Origin: RCC1774 sp050330855
GTDB taxonomy: Bacteria; Cyanobacteriota; Cyanobacteriia; Thermosynechococcales; Thermosynechococcaceae
Reading direction: 5' to 3'
Assembly (NCBI GenBank): GCA_050330855.1
Contig: JBHJNL010000039.1
Coordinates: 62,001 to 126,000 of the forward strand
DNA length: 64,000 nucleotides
Positions 43,076 through 51,182 of this stretch are shown here, one piece after another (within the stretch, counting starts at the first letter, position 1; each line of letters opens with the position of its first letter). The position numbers were made by a program, and so were the translations under genes. The notes under the pieces are model-generated. The model was not told the DNA's origin, did not search any database, and saw only the letters and a program-made list of their open reading frames with translations.

Positions 43076-45501
43076 CTTCTGAGGCTGGCGTTGAGCTGAT
43101 CGACCAGTGCCTTGCGAACCTGTTCATGAATCGGACTGACGTCGTCTTCAGTTAAGGTGCGATCGCCGGCTCGATAGATCAACCGAAAAGCCAAACTCCG
43201 CTGCCCTTCAGGGACAGACTCCCCTTTATATTCATCAAACAGCTCCACTGAATCGAGAAGCTTGCCGCTTTTTGCAGCTTTCCAGATCGTCTGCTCAATG
43301 TCTTGAACAGGGGTATCGGTGGCAATAAAGAAGGCCAGATCCCGATCAATAGCAGGGTAGGACGAGTAGGTAGAAAATATCGCTGCATCGGTTTGTGGTC
43401 CCTGCTCCAGCAGTACATCCTGATTGAGTTCAAAGACATAGGTGGCCTCTGGCAAGTCTCGTGTTTGGCAAAGCTGAGGGTGGAGTTGCCCAAAACGACC
43501 GCAGGGTATGCCGTTTAGCCATAGGGAAGCGGTGCGCCCTGGATGGAGACGCTCGTCACCGGGATCTGTTCGATATTCGATGGGTAGGCCCATCTGCTCA
43601 AAAATTTGTTCGAGGCGTCCTTTGGCTTCAAACCAGGAGAGGGTGCGATCGCGATCTTTGCCGCGAGTCCACTTGCCTACAGCCGGATCTCCCCCTAGAA
43701 TCCCAGCAATGGCGTTGGCTTCTTTGAGCGTTTCGCCCTCTTTCCAGAAAATGCGACCCCACTCAAACCCATTGAGGGGGCCATTCCCCTGCTCTAGGTT
43801 GTAGGCAAAGGCATTGATAATGCCGGTCAGCAACTCTGTTCGCAATGCTGAAAACTCGATCAGCAGAGGATTCACAACCCTAATCAGTTCTTCGCCGCCG
43901 CTGCTGGGTTTCACCCAAGAATAGTGGAGTAGTTCTGTTAAGCCTGCTCCTCGCATTACCTGACGCAGTTTTTGAGTGAATTTTTCCTGGGGCGGTAGCA
44001 ATCCTGGTTCTGTTTTGGCGGGTAGGGTTTCACAAAATTGGTCATAGCCATGAAGACGGGCAATCTCTTCAATCAGATCAATTTCACGCTCGATGTCTCG
44101 ATGGCGGTGGGGCGGAACAGCGACGTTCCAGGCCTGATCGGCAGATGTTGCCGTCAATAAAAATCCTAACGCCTCCAAAATCTGGGTGACTTGGCTAGCC
44201 TGCAGTTGGGTCGGCTGTCCGTCGGTCCCTTTGATTGGACCTAGAATTTGGTTGATGCGCTCTAAACGCAGCTCAATGGAACGCTGGTTTGACGTGCGAT
44301 GGTCTACGATTGCCTGAGCTGTGACTTGTCCTCCGGCCAACTCAGCCAAAAGCTTAAGGGCATGGTTGCAGGCGGTATCGAGCTGGGTTTCATTAACGCC
44401 CCGCTCATAGCGGGCCGAGGCCTCAGTTCGCAGGCTATGAGGTCGGGCGGATCGACGCACGGTTAATGCGTCAAATAGCGCAGCTTCTAGGACTAATGTG
44501 GTGGTCGTTTCTTTAACCTCGCTGTCTTCGCCACCCATGACGCCTGCCAAAGCAACGGGCTGATCGGCGGCGGTAATGATCAGGCTTTCAGAGGTGAGCG
44601 ATCGCACCTCACTATCCAAGGTCGTCAGTTTTTCTCCATCCTTTGCAAACCGCACCCCCAAGGCAAGGCCATCCTTCCCTTTCGGCAGAGACTGGGCATC
44701 GAAGGCATGGAGAGGCTGTCCCCACTCCAGCAAAATATAGTTGGTGATGTCTACCACGTTGTTAATGGGGCGAGTCCCTGCCGCCAGAAGTCGCTGCTTC
44801 AGCCAGTCCGGGGATAGGGTAATCGTGACGTTTTCAACCACTGTCGCTATATAGACAGGGCAAGCTTTGGGATCTGCGATCTGAACGGCAACGCCTGCTG
44901 CTGAAGGACTTTTAATCTCAGGAATTTCAGGGAGCTTCACCTTTGCCCCCGTCAGAGCCGAAACCTCACGGGCAACCCCCACCATACTCAGGGCATCGGC
45001 GCGATTGGCCGTGGAGGTGAGATCAAGAATCACATCATCAAGTCCCAGCAATGGGCGCACGTCTGCCCCGACTTGAACGTTGTCGCCGAAGCTGTGAATC
45101 CCGTCGATATCAGTCTCTAACCCCAGTTCTGTTAAAGAGCAAATCATTCCGTGGGAGGGCACCCCCCGCAGTTTTGCCTTTTTGATTTTGATACCCATGC
45201 TAGGTAAGCGAGTCCCTACGGTGGCGACGGGAACGTAAAGGCCCACGGCTACGTTAGGTGCCCCACAGACAATCTGTGACGGCTCCTCTGCCCCAATATC
45301 GACGGTGCAGACCCGTAGCTTGTCAGCATCGGGATGGGGGTCACAGGTTAAGACTTTACCCACGACCACACCATCGGCCCAGGTGCTGCGATCTTCGATG
45401 TCTTCGACCTCAAAGCCAACCATGGTTAGTTTCTCAGCTAGCTCTTCAGCAGGAAGATCGACAGGAACGAGGTCTTTGAGCCAATTGAGAGAAATGTGCA
45501 T
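43072..45501 (-). CDS. pheT: Phenylalanyl-tRNA synthetase beta subunit
   Basis: An 809-residue beta chain of the alpha2-beta2 enzyme that charges tRNA-Phe. Domains in order: a tRNA-binding EMAP/OB fold (about 40-150; VVVGKVLTCDPHPDADKLRVC, IVCGAPNV), B3/B4 editing domain (about 205-380; INNVVDITNYILLEWGQPLHAFD), B5 domain, the catalytic-like core (LIEEIARLHGYDQF) and the C-terminal ferredoxin-fold anticodon-binding domain (about 715-809; YPAIDRDLAFF). pheS is not adjacent, as is usual in cyanobacteria. It overlaps the 3' end of the stress protein gene by four bases. Confidence 0.96.
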   Translation of the reverse strand: MHISLNWLKDLVPVDLPAEELAEKLTMVGFEVEDIEDRSTWADGVVVGKVLTCDPHPDADKLRVCTVDIGAEEPSQIVCGAPNVAVGLYVPVATVGTRLPSMGIKIKKAKLRGVPSHGMICSLTELGLETDIDGIHSFGDNVQVGADVRPLLGLDDVILDLTSTANRADALSMVGVAREVSALTGAKVKLPEIPEIKSPSAAGVAVQIADPKACPVYIATVVENVTITLSPDWLKQRLLAAGTRPINNVVDITNYILLEWGQPLHAFDAQSLPKGKDGLALGVRFAKDGEKLTTLDSEVRSLTSESLIITAADQPVALAGVMGGEDSEVKETTTTLVLEAALFDALTVRRSARPHSLRTEASARYERGVNETQLDTACNHALKLLAELAGGQVTAQAIVDHRTSNQRSIELRLERINQILGPIKGTDGQPTQLQASQVTQILEALGFLLTATSADQAWNVAVPPHRHRDIEREIDLIEEIARLHGYDQFCETLPAKTEPGLLPPQEKFTQKLRQVMRGAGLTELLHYSWVKPSSGGEELIRVVNPLLIEFSALRTELLTGIINAFAYNLEQGNGPLNGFEWGRIFWKEGETLKEANAIAGILGGDPAVGKWTRGKDRDRTLSWFEAKGRLEQIFEQMGLPIEYRTDPGDERLHPGRTASLWLNGIPCGRFGQLHPQLCQTRDLPEATYVFELNQDVLLEQGPQTDAAIFSTYSSYPAIDRDLAFFIATDTPVQDIEQTIWKAAKSGKLLDSVELFDEYKGESVPEGQRSLAFRLIYRAGDRTLTEDDVSPIHEQVRKALVDQLNASLRS

Positions 45502-45669
45502 AGGTCTGACGATAGGGTAAACAAAATAGAAGCGGATCGGCAGTCTCGCCCATCCGCTGAGTCACCCTCTATTCTGAGGCAAGCGCCTGACCCAGTGCAA
45601 CTATGACAGGGATATCAGTCACTTCAATTTGTGTCAGATTGGAAAAAGTAGATCAATCTGGTGATCGAT

Positions 45670-45925
45670 ATGGCCCAAGCACCCAGTACAAAGCCGTTGA
45701 AAACAGATGGCAGCGCCGCTCATCTGCAGATGTATGACCGTGATTTTATCGAGTGGGTTGAGCAGGCGGCAGAGCTGCTCAGGCAAGGCAAGTTTGATGA
45801 GCTGGATATCGAAAATAAGGATCCTTGCTGCGAGTGAAACAAGTTTAGACCTCAAGATATTTCCGCAGACGTGTCTCTACACCATAGAACAGGTGTTGGA
45901 TGATGAGTTTTGGCCGAGAGCCTGA
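45670..45925 (+). pseudogene. DUF29 gene remnant with internal deletion and frame change
   Basis: The first frame (ATG 45670 to TGA 45837) encodes 55 residues ending in the typical DUF29 N-terminus, YDRDFIEWVEQAAELLRQGKFDELDIEN. A second frame, one base shifted, then gives FPQTCLYTIEQVLDDEFWP just before the stop at 45923-45925, which matches the usual DUF29 C-terminus. DUF29 proteins are normally about 140-160 residues, so most of the middle is gone and the two ends are out of frame. It lies between pheT and the DUF6439-like gene. Confidence 0.7.
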
Positions 45926-45943
45926 AGAGATGAGATCGCTGAT

Positions 45944-46240
45944 TTAAGCCTGATGTTTAGAGGACTTTTGGTTGTCCCCATGTGTCGGGCAAGGCGGGGC
46001 GCTAATGGAGCGATCCAGCCAGCCCACTGCCTGCTGAAGACGCTCTAAAGCTTCTTGGGGCTGATCCTTGAGCAAGAAAACGATCGCAGCAGCAGCTTGC
46101 TCCAATGCCCTCGCCTTACGATTAGCCTTTAACCGATGCCAATCCATCGAAGAGATCGTCAGTTGCTCAGATAGCCGTTGAGCTAGCGATAGTGACTCAG
46201 ATGACTGGGTGGCTGGTTTTTCCGTTAACAGGGGTGACAT
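45944..46240 (-). CDS. Small conserved cyanobacterial protein, DUF6439-like
   Basis: A 98-residue soluble protein. I choose the ATG at 46240 because GAGGA sits 7 bases upstream; the frame continues 7 codons further. The conserved-looking core is LAQRLSEQLTISSMDWHRLKANRKARALEQAAAAIVFLLKDQPQEALERLQQAVGWLDRSISAPPCPTHG, an all-helical segment. It resembles the DUF6439 family of cyanobacteria, from memory. Function unknown. The C-terminal tail is short and charged. Confidence 0.68.
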   Translation of the reverse strand: MSPLLTEKPATQSSESLSLAQRLSEQLTISSMDWHRLKANRKARALEQAAAAIVFLLKDQPQEALERLQQAVGWLDRSISAPPCPTHGDNQKSSKHQA

Positions 46241-46339
46241 TTTTATTCCTCTAGGCGACATGGATGGAACTCACGCTTGGCTGCGGTACTCATTTATTAA
46301 GAACTCTGCTTTTCATGATAGGCGGCATTAGAAAACCTC

Positions 46340-46543
46340 TGTTACAATGCATTTAGCAATTTCTGCGTCGTTGGTGACTGCCAATATGTTTTTTGATCTA
46401 TAACTTTAACGAACGGGAGCCAATCAGCGCGATGGCAGTAGACCAGGCTTCGGCCAGGGCACTTTAAATCGATGCGATCAGTTCCCACCTGGATTTTTCC
46501 AGGTCAAAAACTGAGGTAAGACGGCGTCGCGGGAATTGTAAGC
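46340..46543 (+). ncRNA. Candidate structured RNA, family not recognised
   Basis: This 300-base intergenic stretch has no good gene but folds well on the plus strand. A closing stem pairs 46428-46434 with 46525-46531, flanked by CAAT (46421-46424) with ATTG (46535-46538). Inside are a UUCG-capped hairpin (46446-46455) and a two-part hairpin (46479-46483 with 46509-46513, 46487-46492 with 46499-46504). A -10-like TACAAT is at 46343-46348, and an intrinsic terminator follows at 46544-46572. An 11-codon open frame (46432-46467) overlaps it. It could be a 6S-like or other small RNA; I cannot match it to a known family. Confidence 0.4.
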
Positions 46544-46572
46544 AAAAAGCCCTGTCATTGACAGGGCTTTTT
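46544..46572. terminator. Bidirectional intrinsic terminator next to trnL
   Basis: Perfect 13-bp stem (46544-46556 with 46560-46572) and 3-base loop, GC-rich core with A5 and T5 ends. On the minus strand it lies 9 bases after the end of tRNA-Leu; on the plus strand it ends the candidate small RNA. Confidence 0.85.
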
Positions 46573-46581
46573 GTGCATTTA

Positions 46582-46920
46582 TGGGGGCGGAGGGACTTGA
46601 ACCCTCACGACTTTTAAGGTCAACGGATTTTCATCCTCCCGCTGCTTTCGCAACTGCCCTTGCCAATCTGACTAGAGGGCTTTGAGAATTGGACTCTCCC
46701 TTTACCCGCGCTGTTAAGCGTGAGGGTAGCTCCCGTCGAGTCTCTGCACCTTCCGAGAATGGATTAGCTAAGCGACCCTAATTCTCGGCTTGGCTCAGGA
46801 TTGCCTTGTCTGCCAGGGCAGATTTAGGTTTCCCTGAATTTGAGAGCGTTCACTTAATCGATTACTCGACTAAGGCCCAGTTTCCTAAGTCCGTAGCGTC
46901 TACCATTCCGCCACGCCCCC
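46582..46920 (-). tRNA. trnL: tRNA-Leu (UAA) interrupted by a group I intron
   Basis: On the minus strand the 5' exon (46920-46887, 34 bases) starts GGGGGCGTGGCGGAATGG and ends in the first anticodon base U34. The 3' exon (46631-46582, 50 bases) begins AAAATCCGTTG and holds the long variable arm, the GGTTCAAGTCC T arm and the CGCCCCC acceptor strand with A as discriminator. Joined, they give an 84-base class II tRNA with anticodon UAA; the 7-bp acceptor stem pairs perfectly. CCA is not encoded. This interrupted tRNA is an ancient and well-known feature of cyanobacteria and plastids. Confidence 0.96.
46632..46886 (-). other. Group I self-splicing intron in trnL-UAA
   Basis: 255 bases between U34 and A35 of the anticodon, beginning AGGAAACTGGGCC and ending in G before AAAATCC. 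The conserved core stretch GTGCAGAGACTCGACGGGAGCTACCC lies in the middle. Size and position match the cyanobacterial tRNA-Leu intron. There is no open reading frame for a homing endonuclease. Confidence 0.93.
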
Positions 46921-46974
46921 AGATTGCTTAAATACCATATCACGGGATTATCCTAGTTCTGCAAGGAGATGTGC

Positions 46975-47436
46975 CTAGAATTCAAACCCTAGTTCTGACA
47001 AAGATTTACCCGTGGGCCAAGTGCAGGAAACAATGTCGGTTCCGGCTATATCCCAAATGGTGACGAGCTGTGTCTCAATGATCGGTTGAAGGGTCGCAAA
47101 GAAGACGCCTTCGGTTGTGCTGGCGCTCTGGGCCAACCAGTAGCCTTGCAAAATGACTTCAATCCCTTCAGGTAGTGAGGCGCAAAGGCTGATGTTGCCG
47201 TCGACCTCTGGCTCTTCTAATTCTGGTAATGATGGACTGCTGGTTGCGATCGCAACTTCAAGCTGTTTCACTTCTGGCATCGCCTCTGGCAAAATAAGGG
47301 CGGCGTAGCTTGGCTCTAAGTGCAGTGGCTGTCCGGTAGAGGAGGCCACCAGACGATGACGGGCAATCACCGAGGTGATTTGCCCCGATAGATGCTCCAG
47401 ACGAATCCCGATATCTGAGTAAGCTAGCTTCAACAC
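46975..47436 (-). CDS. Conserved hypothetical protein
   Basis: A 153-residue protein, start GTG at 47436, supported by an AGGAAGGAA ribosome site about 9 bases upstream. It is mostly beta-strand-like with acidic patches (SLPELEEPEVDGN) and no signal or membrane segment. The N-terminal MLKLAYSDIGIRLEHLS and C-terminal TWPTGKSLSELGFEF look like the ends of a compact domain. I do not recognise the family. It lies just upstream of trnL on the same strand. Confidence 0.65.
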   Translation of the reverse strand: MLKLAYSDIGIRLEHLSGQITSVIARHRLVASSTGQPLHLEPSYAALILPEAMPEVKQLEVAIATSSPSLPELEEPEVDGNISLCASLPEGIEVILQGYWLAQSASTTEGVFFATLQPIIETQLVTIWDIAGTDIVSCTWPTGKSLSELGFEF

Positions 47437-47710
47437 TGCTTGCTGTTCCTTCCTGTGTCTGTAGTCTCTGTGTCAGGGGCAGCCTTAAAAGACTGATTTT
47501 ACCTGTGTTGACGGTGAATAGTACCATCATTCCCTAGATTGATGGTGTTCTTAAACCATGATGCAGAAAATAGATCCATCGGCTAGGATTATGGTGCATC
47601 TAACGGTATGGTCAACATTGTCGGCCCACAAGATCGAGTTTAATGTGTAATCTGGCAACTTTTAGGGGGAAAGCTACGTCTATACACCTGCAAGGGTTGA
47701 GGTATTGGGT

Positions 47711-48193
47711 ATGCGACTATTTTCTCCACAGCATCCCGCTGGTAAAGGGTGGGCTGCGCTATTGTTCACAACATTACTGTGCGCTCCCGCACTGGCAGAA
47801 TCCTCTAATTTTGGTAGTATCAGCTTTGCCCCTGGCGCAAAGGCTGGCCTGACGATGAAGGGCTACGCAAAAGGGGTCGTTGCCCTGCATAAAGTCGTGG
47901 GCAATCGAGATCGAAACAACAATCTTTGCATGGGCTATGGATCACCGGAACCCGACCATATTTTGGTGCTCAAAGGCAATGCCGCCCAGCTTACGCTCCA
48001 GGTCAATAGCGGCAAAGATACAACGCTGTTGGTAAAGGGACCAGACAATAAGCTTTACTGTGCTGATGCCACAGCTCGAGGCAAAGATGCAAGTCTAGTC
48101 ACCCAGTCACTCAAGTCTGGTTCTTATAGAATATGGGTGGGCACTAGTAACCCGGGGCAGAGCTACCGCTATACCCTGAACGTGACAGATTAG
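47711..48193 (+). CDS. Small exported protein, PPC-like beta domain
   Basis: A 160-residue product from the ATG at 47711 (a TTG two codons earlier is less likely; GAGGT lies 8-12 bases upstream). Residues 1-29 are a signal peptide ending APALAE. The mature part resembles the beta-sandwich seen in bacterial pre-peptidase C-terminal domains: DHILVLKGNAAQLTLQVNSGKDTTLLVKGPDNKLYCAD and LKSGSYRIWVGTSNPGQSYRYTLNVTD. Two cysteines could form a disulfide (CMGYG and LYCAD). No enzyme motif. Its role in the envelope is unknown. Confidence 0.7.
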   Translation: MRLFSPQHPAGKGWAALLFTTLLCAPALAESSNFGSISFAPGAKAGLTMKGYAKGVVALHKVVGNRDRNNNLCMGYGSPEPDHILVLKGNAAQLTLQVNSGKDTTLLVKGPDNKLYCADATARGKDASLVTQSLKSGSYRIWVGTSNPGQSYRYTLNVTD

Positions 48194-48235
48194 AGGCTCC
48201 ACCCGTGACTGGAGAACCTTTTGATGACTAGCGCA

Positions 48236-48505
48236 TTAGGAGAGCGCGACTCTCCGCTCTAGCAGCACCTTCTCGATCAGTAAATGCTCTTTGGCTGCGG
48301 CACAAATGACCTGAATGCGAAGGTGGCAATAGCCTCGCTCATGGAAGGGTTGGAGGCGATCCATCATCTGAGGAGCAACTTGATTGATCTGTTCCCCTCG
48401 ACTCAAAAGCGTGATCTGTTCGCGCAAAATGCGCTTGGCAAACTGTACATCTTCAGGAAAACGTGGACCGAGGCGGTACAGGATGATTCTAATGGGTTTA
48501 AGCAC
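48236..48505 (-). CDS. Small conserved hypothetical protein
   Basis: An 89-residue basic, helical protein, start GTG at 48505, no clear ribosome site. The sequence (MLKPIRIILYRLGPRFPEDVQ, LSRGEQINQVAPQMMDRLQPFH, VICAAAKEHLLIEKVLLERRV) has a natural protein composition and looks like a cyanobacterial small conserved protein, but I cannot name the family. An overlapping 77-codon frame on the other strand is less protein-like. Convergent with the small exported protein. Confidence 0.55.
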   Translation of the reverse strand: MLKPIRIILYRLGPRFPEDVQFAKRILREQITLLSRGEQINQVAPQMMDRLQPFHERGYCHLRIQVICAAAKEHLLIEKVLLERRVALS

Positions 48506-48604
48506 GGCGGTTATTAGAGTAGCAGCAATACAGGATGGTCTACCCTTGCTGCCGCTATCCTAGCAGCGGCCTATGGGTTAAAGCCTGAGTGAAATTACAC
48601 AAGC

Positions 48605-49600
48605 CTATCGTCCCCAAGTAAAGATGGCCGCACCCCAGCTCAAGCCTGCGCCAAAGCCCGCGATCGCAACTTTATCGCCCACCTTAATCTTGCCCTGCCG
48701 CACCTCAGCATCTAGTGCTAGCGGAATGGAGGCCGCTGAGGTGTTCCCATGCTGGGCCATATTACTGACCACCTTCTCGGCGGAAATCTTCATGCGCTGA
48801 GCCACAGCATCTAAAATGCGTTGATTGGCCTGGTGTAGAATCAGCCAGTCAATATCGTCTGTGGTGCAGTGGGCATGGAATAGGGCTTTTTCCAGCACCT
48901 CTGGGACTCGCTTCACCGCAAATCGATAAATCTCTTGACCGTTCATGGTAATCGGCGCAAAACCGCCCTGACCAATGGTGAGGTTTGCGAGGAGCTTGGC
49001 TTCGGGTTGATAGGCTAAATTAAGCTGGTCGTGCTTTTCGCCATCGCTCTGGAGCATGAACCCCAGCAAGCGGTCCGGCTCGTTAGCCTGCAGCACCACT
49101 GCTCCTGCGCCGTCGCCAAATAAAATGCAGGTGCGGCGATCGCTCCAGTCCACCCAGCGCGATAGGATATCAGCGCCAATCAGCAAGACGTTCTTGTAGA
49201 CGCCTGTACGAATAAACTGGGCCGCAGTGACTAACCCAAAGACAAAGCCAGAGCAAGCGGCGGTGAGGTCAAAGGCCACCGCTCGTTTGGCCCCTAACTC
49301 ATACTGAATCTTGCCGGCGGTGCCGAATAGCTCGTCGGGGGTAGACGTCGCCAGAATGATCAGGTCCAGATCTTCGGGATTGATATTGGCCGTTGCGATC
49401 GCACCTTTTGAGGCTTCCACCGCCAGATCTACCAGCGTTTCTTGGGGACTCGCCACATGTCGGGACCGAATCCCGGTGCGGGTCGCAATCCACTCATCTG
49501 AGGTTTCGACAATCTGACTGAGCGTGTGATTATCGAGCGATGCTGCGGGGACAGCAGAGCCACACCCCGTAATGGCTAACCCAGAGCCGGAATATTGCAC
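48605..49600 (-). CDS. fabH: Beta-ketoacyl-ACP synthase III
   Basis: Starts fatty-acid synthesis by condensing acetyl-CoA with malonyl-ACP. The 331-residue thiolase-fold enzyme has catalytic Cys116 in DLTAACSGF, His in ILHQANQRIL (about 257) and Asn in HGNTSAASIP (about 287), plus the family end GFGAGLSWGAAIF. Start is GTG at 49600, only 3 bases after the plsX stop, so plsX and fabH form one operon, as in many bacteria. This links phospholipid and fatty-acid initiation. Confidence 0.95.
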   Translation of the reverse strand: MQYSGSGLAITGCGSAVPAASLDNHTLSQIVETSDEWIATRTGIRSRHVASPQETLVDLAVEASKGAIATANINPEDLDLIILATSTPDELFGTAGKIQYELGAKRAVAFDLTAACSGFVFGLVTAAQFIRTGVYKNVLLIGADILSRWVDWSDRRTCILFGDGAGAVVLQANEPDRLLGFMLQSDGEKHDQLNLAYQPEAKLLANLTIGQGGFAPITMNGQEIYRFAVKRVPEVLEKALFHAHCTTDDIDWLILHQANQRILDAVAQRMKISAEKVVSNMAQHGNTSAASIPLALDAEVRQGKIKVGDKVAIAGFGAGLSWGAAIFTWGR

Positions 49601-49603
49601 AAC

Positions 49604-50638
49604 TTACTCTCCGTTTGCGACGGCAACTGTCTGCTGATAACAGGACCGAATGTGATCTGAGACTTTATGATCGGCGGCCTCTTTGGCAAGGCGAATAGCA
49701 TTGAAAATAGAAGGAGCCTGAGAACTGCCGTGACTAATAATGCAGATTCCCGCGACCCCTAGCAAAAGACCACCGCCATGCTCGGCATGATCCATACGCT
49801 GCTTAATATTGCGGAGGTTGGGCTTTAATACTAGAGTCCCCACTTTGCCCCTGGTGCCGCGCGGTAGCTCTTCTTTGAGAATCTGCAGGGCAACCCCTCC
49901 CACAGCTTCGGCAAACTTTAGCAATACGTTGCCCGTGAACCCATCACAAACAATCACGTCAAGCTGACCAGAGAGCACATCTCGCCCTTCGGCATTGCCC
50001 ACAAAGTTGATGTTGGGGTTGCGCTCTAACAGCGGATAGGTCTGTACCGCTGCTTCGTTGCCCTTATTGGGTTCTTCGCCAATGTTGAGCAAGCCGACTT
50101 TCGGAGAGGGTGTCCCTAAGACATCCTGACTATAAATCGATCCCATGGTGGCGAACTGATCGAGAAACTTCGGACGGCAGTCTACATTAGCACCCACATC
50201 AAGCACCAGCACCTGTTTTCCGGGAATCATGGTGGGGAACACCGCCCCAATAGCCGGTCGATCAATGCCGGGTAGACGGCCCAAGCGCAACAGTGCCGCC
50301 GCCATTGCTGCCCCAGAATGGCCTGCGGAAACCACTGCATCAGCCTTGTCTTTTTTGACCAACATCATGGCTACATTAATGGAGGCATTCCGCTTTTTTC
50401 GAAGGGCGCTCAGCGGCTCTTCCGTCATCTCAATCATTCCCTCTGCTGGAACAATCTCAATGGCGTCAACGGAACCGCCATGATGCTTAATCGAAGCTTC
50501 AATCTGCTCTGGATTTCCCACCAGCAAAATATCAACGTCTAATTCTTCGCGGGCGCGCAGTGCCCCGGCGACAACTTGGTCGGGTGCGTGATCGCCTCCC
50601 ATCGCATCAAGGGCAATTCGGGCGCGGCTTGGTTCCAT
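49604..50638 (-). CDS. plsX: Phosphate acyltransferase PlsX
   Basis: Makes acyl-phosphate from acyl-ACP for glycerolipid synthesis (PlsX/PlsY route). The 344-residue product has the family N-terminus IALDAMGGDHAPDQVVAGALRA, SAGHSGAAMAAALLRLGR, VLDVGANVDCRPKFL, GLLNIGEEPNKGNE, NFVGNAEGRDVLSGQLDVIVCDGFTGNVLLK and EHGGGLLLGVAGICIISHGSS. ATG at 50638; a -10-like TACAAT lies at 50673-50668 on the minus strand. First gene of the plsX-fabH operon. Confidence 0.95.
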   Translation of the reverse strand: MEPSRARIALDAMGGDHAPDQVVAGALRAREELDVDILLVGNPEQIEASIKHHGGSVDAIEIVPAEGMIEMTEEPLSALRKKRNASINVAMMLVKKDKADAVVSAGHSGAAMAAALLRLGRLPGIDRPAIGAVFPTMIPGKQVLVLDVGANVDCRPKFLDQFATMGSIYSQDVLGTPSPKVGLLNIGEEPNKGNEAAVQTYPLLERNPNINFVGNAEGRDVLSGQLDVIVCDGFTGNVLLKFAEAVGGVALQILKEELPRGTRGKVGTLVLKPNLRNIKQRMDHAEHGGGLLLGVAGICIISHGSSQAPSIFNAIRLAKEAADHKVSDHIRSCYQQTVAVANGE

Positions 50639-50779
50639 GAATAGAAAACCTTATAGAATCCTTAAGAATTGTAGCAGATTGAACCCGTCTAACCGATGCA
50701 GCAGGCTAGATTGATGGACTAAGGGCAGGGATGCAAAGGTTCCCTTTGAGGCGAGCAATAGTGAGGTGCGATCGCAACG

Positions 50780-51148
50780 ATGAGTCTACTCGGCAACATC
50801 ATCTGGCTAATTTTTGGCGGCTTCTTTGCTGGCTTGGGCTATATTCTCGGTGGCCTTGCCCTTTGTCTAACCATTGTTGGGATTCCATTTGGTGTGCAAA
50901 CCATCAAGCTGGGCTTTGCCACCTTTACACCTTTTGGTCGGCAGGTTGTGGTCACCCGCAATGCAGATAGCCTCCTTGCACTGGTTCTCAACGTGATTTG
51001 GGTGCTCCTCTTTGGCTGGGAGATTGCCATTGCTCATCTTCTGTCAGCCGCCATTTTGGCGATTACGATTATTGGCTTGCCCTTTGCGAAGCAACATCTA
51101 AAACTTTTAGTGCTGGCGTTTTTGCCCTTTGGTCGAGAGCTGCGCTAG
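50780..51148 (+). CDS. YccF domain inner-membrane protein
   Basis: A 122-residue membrane protein with two tandem YccF repeats. Each has a hydrophobic helix pair and the ending IVGIPFGVQTIKLGFATFTPFGRQV or IIGLPFAKQHLKLLVLAFLPFGREL. The family is widespread and of unknown function. Divergent from plsX. Confidence 0.88.
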   Translation: MSLLGNIIWLIFGGFFAGLGYILGGLALCLTIVGIPFGVQTIKLGFATFTPFGRQVVVTRNADSLLALVLNVIWVLLFGWEIAIAHLLSAAILAITIIGLPFAKQHLKLLVLAFLPFGRELR

Positions 51149-51182
51149 ATCTGCGATTGAACCGTGCTAGGACAAATCTACG

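Noticed and set aside
46432..46467. 11-codon open frame as a leader peptide gene
   Set aside because: There is no gene downstream in the same direction for it to control, and the stretch is better explained by RNA structure; noted only as an alternative.
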